Assembly (NCBI RefSeq): GCF_011927665.1
Contig: NZ_JAATJA010000002.1
Coordinates: 62,001-126,000 of the forward strand
Direction of reading: 5' to 3'
Source of the DNA: Desulfobaculum xiamenense
GTDB lineage: Bacteria; Desulfobacterota; Desulfovibrionia; Desulfovibrionales; Desulfovibrionaceae
Length of the DNA: 64,000 bases
Positions 41,568 to 50,010 of the stretch are shown here, piece after piece. The notes under the pieces are model-generated. The model saw only the letters and a list, made by a program, of their open reading frames with translations, had not been told where the DNA came from and searched no databases. The position numbers and the translations under genes are program-made. Numbering within the stretch: position 1 is the stretch's first letter; each line of letters begins with the position of its first letter.

Positions 41568-43358
41568 TTATTCCCCGATGCTGGTGATGGCCTTGCGGTA
41601 GGCGTTGAACACGTCATCGCGGTTCAGCAGCCCGAGGATGATGTTCGTATCGTCGGGATGGACCACGGGAATCTGGCCGTAGTCCGTGTCCACGAACTTC
41701 ATGAGGGCGGTGTACAGGTCGTCCTTTGGCAAGAGGGTGGCCGGCTTTCCGGCCAGATCGCGCACCACGATGAGGTCGTAGAGGCAGGTCTCGTAGAGCA
41801 CCTTGCGCACGTCCTTCATGCCGAGGATACCGGTGATGACGCCGTCCTGATTCTTGATGGGGAAATACAGTTCGTTGGAGCCGACAATGATGTCGGTGAG
41901 GGCCTTGAGGGTGGTGCCTTCCTCCAGCGTGGTCACGCGGCCGGGGCGGAAGAAGTCCTTCACGTAGAGGCCTTCGAGGACGTTTATGGTCATGTCCTCA
42001 ATGTGGGCGGGCGATTCGAACTTGTTCTCGACCTGATTCTCGTAGAGCGAGGTCTTCTTGCCGAGCACGATGCACACCACGCTGGCCAGCATCAGCGGAG
42101 CCAGCAGGCCGTAGCCCTGCGTGAGTTCGCAGACCATGACCATGGGGCCGATGGGCGCGTTGGCCACGCCCGCGAAGAAGGCCGCCATGCCCACCAGCAC
42201 GTAGCCGCCGGGCTGGGTGACGATGTCCGGGAAATGGCGGTGGGAGAAATAGCCCACCAGACCGCCGCTCATGCCGCCCACAAACAGGGCCGGGGCGAAC
42301 ATGCCGCCGCTCATGCCGGAGCCTATGGTCACCGAGGTGGCCAGCGTCTTGCCCACGAGGATGGCGAGCATGACGGATATGGCCAGTTCGCCCTTGATGG
42401 CCAGTTCCAGCCATCCGTAGCCGCCGGTCAGCACCTGCGGGAAGGCCATACCCATGAGACCCATGCACAGGCCGCCAAGACCCATGGTCCACATGACGCC
42501 TATCCGGAGCGAGAGCGGCTCGAACACCTTGAATTTCACGAATTCGAAGGTGCGGATGTAGAACCAGCCCGTGAACGAGCAGAAGAAGGCCATGAACACG
42601 TAGAAGGGCAGTTCCAACGCGTTGGTGAACTGGAACTCCGGAATGCCGAAAATCGGCTCCGTGCCGAAGAAGAGCGAGAACAGCGAATACGCGATGACCG
42701 ACGAGATGACCGAAGGCAGCACCGCTTCGGATTCGAAGTCCTCTTTGTAGATGACTTCGATGGCCGTGAGCGCGCCGCCAAGCGGGGCGCGGAAGATCGC
42801 GCCGAGGCCGCCCGCCGCGCCTGCCAGCAGCATGATGCGGCGCTCCTTGGTGGTCAACTTGAAGCGGTCGGCGATGAAGCTGCCGATGGTCGCGCCTACC
42901 TGCGATATGGGCCCCTCGCGGCCCGCGCTGCCGCCGGTGGTGATGGTCAAAACGGCGGTGAGGCCCTTGATGAGTCCCACCAGCGGGCGGATGCGGCCTT
43001 CCTTGTTGTGGAAGGCGTTGATCATGGAGTCCGTGCCGTCCGTGCCGCCGCCGATGGTCTCGGGGATGAACTTCACGACCAGCCAGCCTGTGAGGATGCC
43101 CACGGCCGAGGTCATGATGGGGATGAGCCACGGGCGGAACGCTCCGGCCGGACCATGGAATATCTCCTCACCTGCCGGAGCGGGCAGGGTGAGGCCCGCC
43201 AGCTTGTGCAGCAGGATGAATTTCAGGAATTCCACGCCGGAGAAGAACAGGACGGCGGCCAGGCCCGAGAACACGCCCACGCCGAGTGAGAGTCCGATCC
43301 AGCGCATGGTCGCGCCGCCGAACATGGAATAGAGAATTTTCATGGGCCGGGTGAGCAT
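41568..43358 (-). CDS. ClC-family chloride channel/antiporter with C-terminal CBS pair
   Basis: 596 residues. The membrane part carries the ClC selectivity motifs GSAGREGP (its Glu near 148 is the gating glutamate, so H+/Cl- exchange is possible), GSGMSGGMFAP and a GGSAG-type first motif. Residues from about 450 form two CBS domains (VTTLEEGTTLKALTDIIVGS and LPKDDLYTALMKFVDTD), which often bind nucleotides and regulate gating. It starts three bases after the ribF stop, so the two form an operon; an in-frame ATG at 43343 is an alternative start. Confidence 0.92.
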   Translation of the reverse strand: MLTRPMKILYSMFGGATMRWIGLSLGVGVFSGLAAVLFFSGVEFLKFILLHKLAGLTLPAPAGEEIFHGPAGAFRPWLIPIMTSAVGILTGWLVVKFIPETIGGGTDGTDSMINAFHNKEGRIRPLVGLIKGLTAVLTITTGGSAGREGPISQVGATIGSFIADRFKLTTKERRIMLLAGAAGGLGAIFRAPLGGALTAIEVIYKEDFESEAVLPSVISSVIAYSLFSLFFGTEPIFGIPEFQFTNALELPFYVFMAFFCSFTGWFYIRTFEFVKFKVFEPLSLRIGVMWTMGLGGLCMGLMGMAFPQVLTGGYGWLELAIKGELAISVMLAILVGKTLATSVTIGSGMSGGMFAPALFVGGMSGGLVGYFSHRHFPDIVTQPGGYVLVGMAAFFAGVANAPIGPMVMVCELTQGYGLLAPLMLASVVCIVLGKKTSLYENQVENKFESPAHIEDMTINVLEGLYVKDFFRPGRVTTLEEGTTLKALTDIIVGSNELYFPIKNQDGVITGILGMKDVRKVLYETCLYDLIVVRDLAGKPATLLPKDDLYTALMKFVDTDYGQIPVVHPDDTNIILGLLNRDDVFNAYRKAITSIGE

Positions 43359-43361
43359 GGT

Positions 43362-44303
43362 CTAAATCTGCGCGTCCGAACTGGCGAGGATGGTCCTAGC
43401 CAGGCTGATATCCTTGGCAATCTGCTCCGTCAGTTGGTCGAGGCCGTCGAACTTGCGCTCGGAGCGCAGGCGCTGCACGAAGCGCACCGTGAGGTCCGCC
43501 CCGTAGAGGTCGGCCTCGAAGTCCATGATGTGCACCTCGACGGACATGGCCTCGTTCCCGAAGGTCGGGTTGTAGCCGATGTTGGCCACGGCGGGCATGG
43601 TGCGTCCGCCAACGGTGGCCCACACCGCATATACGCCCATGCCGGGGCACAGTTCGTCCACCAGCTTGAGGTTGGCAGTGGGGAATCCGAGGAGCCTGCC
43701 GCCGCGGTTCGCGCCGTGTTCGACCTTGCCGACCACGGTGTAGAAACGTCCCAAGAGGGGGCGGGCGTCCCACACGTTGCCAGCGCGGACCAGATCGCGG
43801 ATGCGGGTGGAGCTGACGATGGCGTCGCCATGCATGTAGGGACCGACACGCTCCACGCCGAAGCCGTACTTCAGCCCCAGTTCACTCAATACCTCGAAAT
43901 TGCCGCTGCGACCCTTGCCGAAGGCGTAGTCGTAGCCGATGACCAGCTCTTTCACGTTCAGCCCATCCACGAGGTAGCGGCGGACGAAATCGTCCGGCGT
44001 CAGCGCGGCCATGCAGCGCGAGAATTCGAGGACGACGCACAGCTCCACGCCCATGGCGCTTATGAGTTCGAGCTTCTGGTCCAGCAGGGTGATGAAGGGA
44101 GGGGTGTTCTTTCCGGCCAGAACGCGCAGGGGATGCGGTTCGAAGGTGATGACCACGCACTCCTGGCGGTTGGTCAGCGCCTTGTCACGGGTGCGGGCAA
44201 TGAGCTTCTGATGCCCCTTGTGCACGCCGTCGAAGTTGCCGATGGTGGCGCAGGCGCCCCGAAGGGTACCGCGGATGTCTTCTATGTCTCTGATGACGAT
44301 CAT
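43362..44303 (-). CDS. ribF: Bifunctional riboflavin kinase / FAD synthetase
   Basis: 313 residues, normal for RibF. The N-terminal FAD synthetase domain has the nucleotidyltransferase motif GNFDGVHKGHQ and later STRIRDLVRAGN. The C-terminal riboflavin kinase domain has GRLLGFPTANL and GVYAVWA. It makes FMN and then FAD. The ATG at 44303 begins IVIRDIEDIRG; the open frame to 44342 adds only a His/Pro-rich stretch. First gene of ribF-clcA. No FMN riboswitch is visible upstream. Confidence 0.95.
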   Translation of the reverse strand: MIVIRDIEDIRGTLRGACATIGNFDGVHKGHQKLIARTRDKALTNRQECVVITFEPHPLRVLAGKNTPPFITLLDQKLELISAMGVELCVVLEFSRCMAALTPDDFVRRYLVDGLNVKELVIGYDYAFGKGRSGNFEVLSELGLKYGFGVERVGPYMHGDAIVSSTRIRDLVRAGNVWDARPLLGRFYTVVGKVEHGANRGGRLLGFPTANLKLVDELCPGMGVYAVWATVGGRTMPAVANIGYNPTFGNEAMSVEVHIMDFEADLYGADLTVRFVQRLRSERKFDGLDQLTEQIAKDISLARTILASSDAQI

Positions 44304-44491
44304 TGGGTGATGCCTTTGTGGTCGGGGATGAAAGCAGGGCATGGACTACCGTAAAAAGGTATCGCATTCAAGCGCAGAGGAAAAACGCTTTGCGATGCGT
44401 TGCCAACAGCCCGAAATCAAACGCTAAAATTTTTCGGCAAAAATGGCTTGCCAACGGCATCCCCCGGCGATATAGAAAGCGTCCACAAAGT

Positions 44492-44578
44492 GCCGAAGTG
44501 GTGGAATTGGTAGACACGCTAGGTTCAGGGTCTAGTGAGCGTTCGCTCGTGGGAGTTCGACTCTCCCCTTCGGCACCA
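44492..44578 (+). tRNA. tRNA-Leu (CAG), copy 1
   Basis: An 87-base class II tRNA with acceptor GCCGAAG/CTTCGGC, anticodon loop TTCAGGG (CAG), long variable arm (TGAGCGTTCGCTCGT) and encoded CCA. The 87 bases are identical to the minus-strand copy at 48833-48919. A terminator follows. Confidence 0.97.
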
Positions 44579-44589
44579 TATCGAAAGAC

Positions 44590-44622
44590 AAGGGCTTCCA
44601 GTGCAGACTGGAAGCCCTTTTT
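44590..44622 (+). terminator. Rho-independent terminator after tRNA-Leu copy 1
   Basis: The stem AAGGGCTTCCAGT/ACTGGAAGCCCTT with loop GCAG is followed by TTTTT. Confidence 0.92.
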
Positions 44623-44748
44623 CGTTGTGGTTGGTTAGTTGTATGGCGAGTTGGTTGTCTGGTTGAGATGTGCGTTGATACAGGGCGGTGATTTATGGTT
44701 GCGGCTGGATTTTCTTTGATGTAGCTCTTCGCGTTAGAGGTGGCGAAT

Positions 44749-45513
44749 ATGCTGAATGTGATAACATGTGCAGATCATTCTTTTATGAAATATTCTGCAG
44801 TGCTGAAAAGGACGGCAGAGAAGCGAAGCAATCTTCGTGTTTTTGTCTATGATATAGATCCTTGTGAAGAAAAACATCCTTGTGCGGATTTTAAGTTTGA
44901 CGCTGGAACTGATTTTAAAAAGTTTGATGCAAATAATCATATTATAGCGAATCATAAGCCTCTTTGTGTGGCTGATTTTTTGAAAAAAACTGGGCGGGGA
45001 TGTATTTGTATAGATTCCGATTGTTTGTTGGTTGGGGATATTGACGCATCAGTGTTCGAGGGCGTTGATTTGTGTGTAACCCCTCGGGGAAGACGTGAGA
45101 ATAAGCCTCATATATTGAAAAATGGGCTTTTGAATTCCGGTTTTATGTATTTTGCATATAATGATGCCGTAATGGAATTTATTGCCCGTTGGGGTGAAGC
45201 TTGCGCTGGCGGGCAGGTGTCAGACCAAAAGGCTCTTAGCGATATCTTGTCTGTGAATATTGATTTTAATAGAGGGCTCGGTATTCAAAAATTTAGGGAT
45301 ATCAATGTAAAATTGATAGATCCTGATATTTATAATGACGTTACTTGCAGGACGGGATCTGTTTTTCATTGTAAAAGCGTTGCGCGAACAAAAAGAAAAT
45401 ATATCTTCTATAAGATTTTTTCATTTCTTGCCTGCGCATTTCCGAAGGTTGTTGACCGAGTCGTGCGTTTTAACCGAAAGCATAGGATCTTTATATATAA
45501 AAGGAATTGTTAA
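44749..45513 (+). CDS. Putative GT-A-fold glycosyltransferase, AT-rich and probably acquired
   Basis: 254 residues. Features point to a nucleotide-sugar transferase: the DxD-like CIDSDCLLVGDID (near 90), LLNSGFMYFAYND, and SDQKALSDIL. No specific sugar or acceptor can be named. The start ATG at 44749 has AGAGG eight bases upstream; a GTG at 44740 is the alternative. Base composition is strikingly AT-rich with A/T third positions (GAT, TTT, AAT, ATA), unlike any neighbour, and the gene starts 126 bases after the terminator of tRNA-Leu copy 1, so horizontal transfer at a tRNA is likely. No integrase or clear att repeat was seen. Confidence 0.65.
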   Translation: MLNVITCADHSFMKYSAVLKRTAEKRSNLRVFVYDIDPCEEKHPCADFKFDAGTDFKKFDANNHIIANHKPLCVADFLKKTGRGCICIDSDCLLVGDIDASVFEGVDLCVTPRGRRENKPHILKNGLLNSGFMYFAYNDAVMEFIARWGEACAGGQVSDQKALSDILSVNIDFNRGLGIQKFRDINVKLIDPDIYNDVTCRTGSVFHCKSVARTKRKYIFYKIFSFLACAFPKVVDRVVRFNRKHRIFIYKRNC

Positions 45514-45653
45514 CTCTTTGCTCGTATGGTTTTAGAAACGGCCCAAGAAATGAGGCCACTTTTACATGTGGCGTCTTAATGGGGCGTATCAATATATTGT
45601 AGCTTCGTTTGATCAGCTACAAATCAGGAAAAGATATCAACGGCTGAATAGAA

Positions 45654-48170
45654 TTACTTGTCAGGCTCATCCTGCGGCCCGTCCTTGGGCGGGGTGGGTT
45701 GTGATGTTTCGGCCGGTCCATTGTCCTTTGCGGTTTTCCCGTCATCCTTGCCGAACTTCTGGATTTCTTCCGCGAGGTTGTGGAGGCGTTCGTCCACCAG
45801 CGCGTTGATGCTGCCCTTGGGGTAGTGGCCGCCCTTGCCGCGCTTGCCCGCGCGGGTGCCGGTGAGCAGTTCGATGCCCTCGTCGATGGTGCGTACGCTC
45901 CACACGTGGAAGTTCCCGTCGGCCACCGCCTCGACCACTTCCGGGCGCAGCATGAGGTCCTTTTCGTTGGCGTGGGGGATCATGACGCCCTGCCGCCCGG
46001 TGAGGCCCGCGTGCTTGCAGCACAGGAAGAAGCCTTCGATCTTTTCGTTCACGCCGCCGATGGGCTGCACCTCGCCCATCTGGTTTACGGAGCCGGTCAC
46101 GGCGATGTCCTGCCGCAGGGGCTTTCCGGACAGACTGGAGAGCAGGGCGTAGAGTTCCGTGCTGGATGCCGAGTCGCCGTCAATGCCACCGTAGGACTGC
46201 TCGAAGGTGATGGAGGCCGAGAGGGAGAGGGGCTTGTCCTGCGCATAGCGGCTGCGCAGGAAGCCGGAGAGGATGAGCATGCCCTTGTTGTGCGTCGGCC
46301 CGGAGAGCTTGGCCTCGCGTTCGATGTTGATGATACCTTCGCGCCCGAGGGCGGTCACGGCGGTGATGCGCGACGGCTTGCCGAACATGTAGTCGCCCAT
46401 GGAGTAGACGGCCAGTCCGTTAACCTGTCCCACCACCGCACCGTCGGTATCCACGAAGATGGTGCCGCGATCAATGAGTTCCTGCAGGCGCTCCTCGATC
46501 TGGTTGGTGCGGTAGATCTTTGCGTCGATGGCCGCTTCCACGTGCCGGGCGGCGACCGTGGACGCCTTGTCGCTGGTGGCGAAGAAGTCCGCTTCGGCCA
46601 GCAGGTCCGAAAGGATGGGGAAGGCTGTGCTCAGCTTCTCGCGGCGTCCAGCCATGCGCACGGCGTGTTCCACCACCCGCGCCACGCCCGAGGCGTCGAA
46701 AGGCTTGAAGCCGTCCTTGTCCTGCTCCGCGCGGATGAAGCGTGCCACTTGCGTCACGGCGTCGTCCGTGCGGTCCATGGACGACTCGTAGTCCGCGCGC
46801 ACCTTGAATATCTTGGGCATGTCCTCGTCGTAGTGGCGCAGCAGTGTGTAAATCCACGGATCGCCCATCACCACCACCTTCACCTTCATGGGGATGGGTT
46901 CGGGCTTGAGGCCCGTGGCCGTGAAGAAGTAGTAGGGGTCGTAGGTCTGGATTTCTATCTGCTCCGTCTTGAGGGAGCGCTTGAGTGTCTGCCACACGCC
47001 GGGTTCCATGATGGCGTCCATCAGATTGATGACGAGATAGCCGCCGTTGGCGCGGATGAACGAGCCGGCCTTGATTTTTGTGAAGTCCGTGCGCCAGCCG
47101 CCGCCGGGTTCCATGATGCGTTCGATGGAGCCGAACAGGTTGCGGTAGGTGGGATAGGATTCGATGATGACCGGAGGTCCCTTGAGTTCGCTATTGTCCA
47201 CGAGGAGATTGACCTTGTAGGGATGCAGCACCGCTTCCGGCGACGCGACCATGATGGGTAGCGGTCCCTGAGGCTTTGCACCCATCATGCGCAGGTCGTC
47301 GAGGTGCTCCACCATGTGTTCGAGCATGGCGTCGAGGTAGGCGCCGACCTTTTCGTCCTGAAAAGCCGTGCGCACGGCGCGCAGCAGGTCGTTGGCCAGC
47401 GCCATGAACATGAGGCGGTCCACTTCCTCGTGCTTCTTTGCCACTTCCTTCTGAAGGGCGCGCACCTGCTGGACGATGAAGTCCAGTTCCTCCTTGAGCC
47501 TGAGCCTGCGCTCCTTGATGCTTTCGAATTCCTCGCGCGGAAAGCGTCCCTTCTCGACCAGTTCCTCCATCTCCACCAGCCGCTTGGGCTCGCCGTCCAC
47601 CAGAGGGAGGATGTCCGGGCGCTGTATCGGTCCCATCTGCATGTTGACCACCACGAGGTCCGAGTCCTTCACCTTGTCCTCGACGTCCTTATAGAACTCG
47701 CGGACCCTGCGCTCGTGCGCCTCGTGGATGGCGTTCTTGCGGGCGATGTATTCCTCGCTCTCGAAAAGCTGAGGCAGGTCGCGCTTGAGGCTGTCCAGAA
47801 ACTCCGACATGGCCTTGGAAAAGCGCGAGCCGTCACCCGCCTTGAATTGCAGGAGAATTGGCGACTCCTGCCGCTTGAAGTCGTTGACGTAGCACAGGTC
47901 CTCTGGTGGCTGGTCCGTGCGCGAGAGCTCCCGCAGGAGCTTCTTCACCGTGGCCAGACGGCCGCTTCCTGCCGCGCCGGTCACGAAGATGTTGTAGCCC
48001 TTGCGGACCATGCCCATACCGAAGCGGAAGGCCTCGACGCCGCGCTTTTGGCCGATGATGTCGGTCTGCGGTTCGAGGTCGTTGGTGGTGGCGAAGGGAA
48101 GGGAATCGGGATCGAGCTTCCATCTGAGCTGGGCCGGGGTCAGGCCGGAGGGCAGCTTCTTCGGAGCCAT
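45654..48170 (-). CDS. LonC/LonH-type AAA-Lon protease
   Basis: 838 residues with an N-terminal AAA_32-type domain, a central helical domain and a C-terminal S16 Lon protease domain. The catalytic dyad is Ser in GIDGDSASSTE (near 664) and Lys in NEKIEGFF (near 707), with the 43-residue spacing of Lon. Walker A is GAAGSGRLAT, with Arg where Lys normally is, so ATP hydrolysis may be lost, as in LonC proteins. The C-terminal ~40 residues are Asp/Pro/Lys-rich and probably disordered. It lies 21 bases after the hsp20-like gene and forms an operon with it; both suggest protein quality control. Confidence 0.88.
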   Translation of the reverse strand: MAPKKLPSGLTPAQLRWKLDPDSLPFATTNDLEPQTDIIGQKRGVEAFRFGMGMVRKGYNIFVTGAAGSGRLATVKKLLRELSRTDQPPEDLCYVNDFKRQESPILLQFKAGDGSRFSKAMSEFLDSLKRDLPQLFESEEYIARKNAIHEAHERRVREFYKDVEDKVKDSDLVVVNMQMGPIQRPDILPLVDGEPKRLVEMEELVEKGRFPREEFESIKERRLRLKEELDFIVQQVRALQKEVAKKHEEVDRLMFMALANDLLRAVRTAFQDEKVGAYLDAMLEHMVEHLDDLRMMGAKPQGPLPIMVASPEAVLHPYKVNLLVDNSELKGPPVIIESYPTYRNLFGSIERIMEPGGGWRTDFTKIKAGSFIRANGGYLVINLMDAIMEPGVWQTLKRSLKTEQIEIQTYDPYYFFTATGLKPEPIPMKVKVVVMGDPWIYTLLRHYDEDMPKIFKVRADYESSMDRTDDAVTQVARFIRAEQDKDGFKPFDASGVARVVEHAVRMAGRREKLSTAFPILSDLLAEADFFATSDKASTVAARHVEAAIDAKIYRTNQIEERLQELIDRGTIFVDTDGAVVGQVNGLAVYSMGDYMFGKPSRITAVTALGREGIINIEREAKLSGPTHNKGMLILSGFLRSRYAQDKPLSLSASITFEQSYGGIDGDSASSTELYALLSSLSGKPLRQDIAVTGSVNQMGEVQPIGGVNEKIEGFFLCCKHAGLTGRQGVMIPHANEKDLMLRPEVVEAVADGNFHVWSVRTIDEGIELLTGTRAGKRGKGGHYPKGSINALVDERLHNLAEEIQKFGKDDGKTAKDNGPAETSQPTPPKDGPQDEPDK

Positions 48171-48191
48171 GCGAAACCTCCGTTGCGAGGG

Positions 48192-48596
48192 TTACCGGGT
48201 CGAGATTGCTACGCGCTTTGCGGATGCCGGATCGCATTTGGCGAGGATGATGGTCAGCACGTCGTCCTTGAACACGGCCGACGCGTTCTCCGTGCTGATG
48301 CGGCAGGGCAACTGGAGCTGCCTGCGCACGCCCTCCACCCCGGCCGGGCTTTCGCGGCGGGCGGTCACGGTGAGCGTGGTTTCGGTCAGGGAGACGTCGA
48401 TGTCTTCGATGGAGAATCCGGGGAGGGGCAGGGTGACGGTCACGCTGTCTTGTTCCTTGCGGATTTCCAGTCCGTCGGCGTGAAGGCAGGAGACGGAAGG
48501 CAGGCCGAGATCCATGCAGAAGCTGTCGAACAGCTGGTCCATGTCCTCCTTGATTCGCGAGAGCTGCCTGTCGCTCCAGAGACGCAGGTCGGGCAT
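48192..48596 (-). CDS. Hsp20/alpha-crystallin family small heat-shock protein
   Basis: 134 residues. The central alpha-crystallin domain runs from about residue 45 (GLEIRKEQDSVTVTLPLPGF through FKDDVLTIILAK), including the conserved DGVLTI-like motif near the end. It is a holdase chaperone that binds unfolding proteins. The ATG at 48596 has GGAGG seven bases upstream; the open frame to 48668 lacks such a site. First gene of an operon with the LonC-like protease. No CIRCE-type inverted repeat was seen upstream. The C-terminal IxI motif is replaced by VAIS. Confidence 0.85.
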   Translation of the reverse strand: MPDLRLWSDRQLSRIKEDMDQLFDSFCMDLGLPSVSCLHADGLEIRKEQDSVTVTLPLPGFSIEDIDVSLTETTLTVTARRESPAGVEGVRRQLQLPCRISTENASAVFKDDVLTIILAKCDPASAKRVAISTR

Positions 48597-48787
48597 TGTC
48601 GGTCCTCCGGTTGAAGTCCGTGATGCCGGATGTTCTGTGCGGATGTTTGCAATGAGCCTAGCACGCATGGGCGTGCATGCTCAAGGCATTCGAAATGCGG
48701 CGAAAAGTGCGGGGTTGCGGGGCTGGATACGGAAAGGCTCGAATGACGGGAGTGTACGCCGGAAGGGATTTTTTCTGGGCGCAGGGC

Positions 48788-48817
48788 AAAAAAAAGGCTC
48801 CGGGGTGGACCGGAGCC
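48788..48817 (-). terminator. Rho-independent terminator after tRNA-Leu copy 2
   Basis: The stem GGCTCCGG/CCGGAGCC with loop TCCACC is followed on the minus strand by TTTTTTTT. Confidence 0.92.
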
Positions 48818-48832
48818 AGAGCACCATTTTGG

Positions 48833-48919
48833 TGGTGCCGAAGGGGAGAGTCGAACTCCCACGAGCGAACGCTCACTAGACCCTGAACCTAGCGTGTCTA
48901 CCAATTCCACCACTTCGGC
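48833..48919 (-). tRNA. tRNA-Leu (CAG), copy 2
   Basis: The 87-base sequence is identical to the plus-strand tRNA-Leu at 44492-44578, including the encoded CCA, but in opposite orientation. The flanking sequences are different, so the duplication covers only the tRNA. Confidence 0.97.
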
Positions 48920-49013
48920 ACGGGAGAGACGTCTATAGCCTTGGACGCCCCCGTTTGGCAAGCGCAAAATCCACGCGCGGCGGATTTTTTGCGGAAAAAC
49001 CGTGTGGGCCGGG

Positions 49014-49463
49014 CTACTGCGTTACGTTGGATGCGGCCTCGGCGGCTGCGGCGGCCTTGGCGAAGTCGTCGCGAAGGGCCTGCGCCACATGTTCCTTGTA
49101 TGCGGCCAGCGCTTTGGTGTCGATGCCTGCCAACACCTCGGCCTCGGTCGCGATGTCCGCGAAGGCCTTGGTCGAGGACCAGATGATGTGGATGCCCACC
49201 AGCTTCTTGGCCACGACGACCTGCGCGAGGATGTTCGAGGTCTTGAGCTTGCGGCGCTGCGCGTCGGGCATGCCGGGAACCTGCATCAGGTGCCGCTTGG
49301 GGTAGAACAGATACCGGATGGCCAGTTCCGATGTCGCGAACGGCTCGTTCTGGAATCCATCGTCAACGTCCAGACCGCTTTCCTTCGCCGACTGGATCAT
49401 GTTGAAGATATCGGAAGCGAGGCTTTCCTCGTAGGACTTCTCCGCGTTTTCCACGTTCTCCAT
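49014..49463 (-). CDS. Conserved-looking hypothetical protein
   Basis: 149 residues, soluble and mainly helical, with no signal peptide. It begins MENVENAEKSYEESLASDIF and ends in an Ala-rich helix (DFAKAAAAAEAASNVTQ). I do not recognise a family. The middle (LKTSNILAQVVVAKKLVGIH, then SSTKAFADIATEAEVLAGID) looks folded rather than random, and codon use matches the neighbours. The ATG at 49463 has AGGAG seven bases upstream; the frame continues to 49544 without such a site. It is alone between tRNA-Leu and a dispersed repeat, so context gives no function. Confidence 0.7.
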   Translation of the reverse strand: MENVENAEKSYEESLASDIFNMIQSAKESGLDVDDGFQNEPFATSELAIRYLFYPKRHLMQVPGMPDAQRRKLKTSNILAQVVVAKKLVGIHIIWSSTKAFADIATEAEVLAGIDTKALAAYKEHVAQALRDDFAKAAAAAEAASNVTQ

Positions 49464-49704
49464 GTCGCAACTCCTGAAAATGTATTTGCGGCGCATGCTC
49501 CGCCCCGCTTCTGCCCACATACACGCCCCCGCCCAAGCCCGCAAGGTCGCCTCCCGGACACCTTGGGGGCGTGTTCATAATTTAGCTAATTAAAATAGTA
49601 GGTTGTATGAGATATGAACACAAACGACACGGTTCGCGCCATGTCGAAACGGCCGTCAGGCTCGCGTGAATGGCCTCCGGTTGCCGGGCGAGGTGAGAAG
49701 GAAA
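49464..49704. other. 241-base upstream region with AT-rich inverted repeat
   Basis: GTGTTCATA (49571-49579) pairs with TATGAACAC (49613-49621) around a 33-base AT-rich centre containing TTAGCTAA. It lies about 110 bases upstream of the hypothetical gene at 49014-49463 and may be its promoter/operator. Confidence 0.4.
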
Positions 49705-49902
49705 AATGCCTTCGGCGACCGGGGCGCTGCCCCGGACCCGCTCAAGGGCCGTGGGCCCTTGAGAATCCCAATTAGGGCTTCGTCGCGCAAAGCAGCATGG
49801 ATTTCCACGGCACCCAACGTTTATCGCAAATCGGGGGTCCAGGGGGCCAGCGGCCCCTTGGCCGGCGGAGCCTACGTCTTGCACCTGTCAACGAACGATA
49901 CG
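49705..49902 (+). repeat. Dispersed intergenic repeat, copy 5
   Basis: Full copy diverged from copies 2-4. Hairpin II is CTCAAGGGCC-GTG-GGCCCTTGAG, changed in four stem columns relative to copy 3 with pairing kept. Hairpin I has loop GCT instead of TTT. Confidence 0.9.
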
Positions 49903-49950
49903 CCCCGCCTACAGCGACAGCACGACATGCCGCGTCCGCCGCGCGGGCAC

Positions 49951-49983
49951 GAAAAAGGGGACCGTCCTTGTCGGACGGTCCCC
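49951..49983 (-). terminator. Rho-independent terminator of the DEAD-box helicase gene
   Basis: The stem GGGGACCGTCC/GGACGGTCCCC (49957-49967 and 49973-49983) is followed on the minus strand by TTTTTCGTG, 28 bases after the stop. Confidence 0.92.
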
Positions 49984-50010
49984 TGTGCGTTCATGGCGTA
50001 GCGGGATCGG

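Noticed and set aside
41532-43289. A 585-codon plus-strand open frame
   Set aside because: Antisense to the ClC gene; rich in His/Glu/Ala and lacks a start signal.
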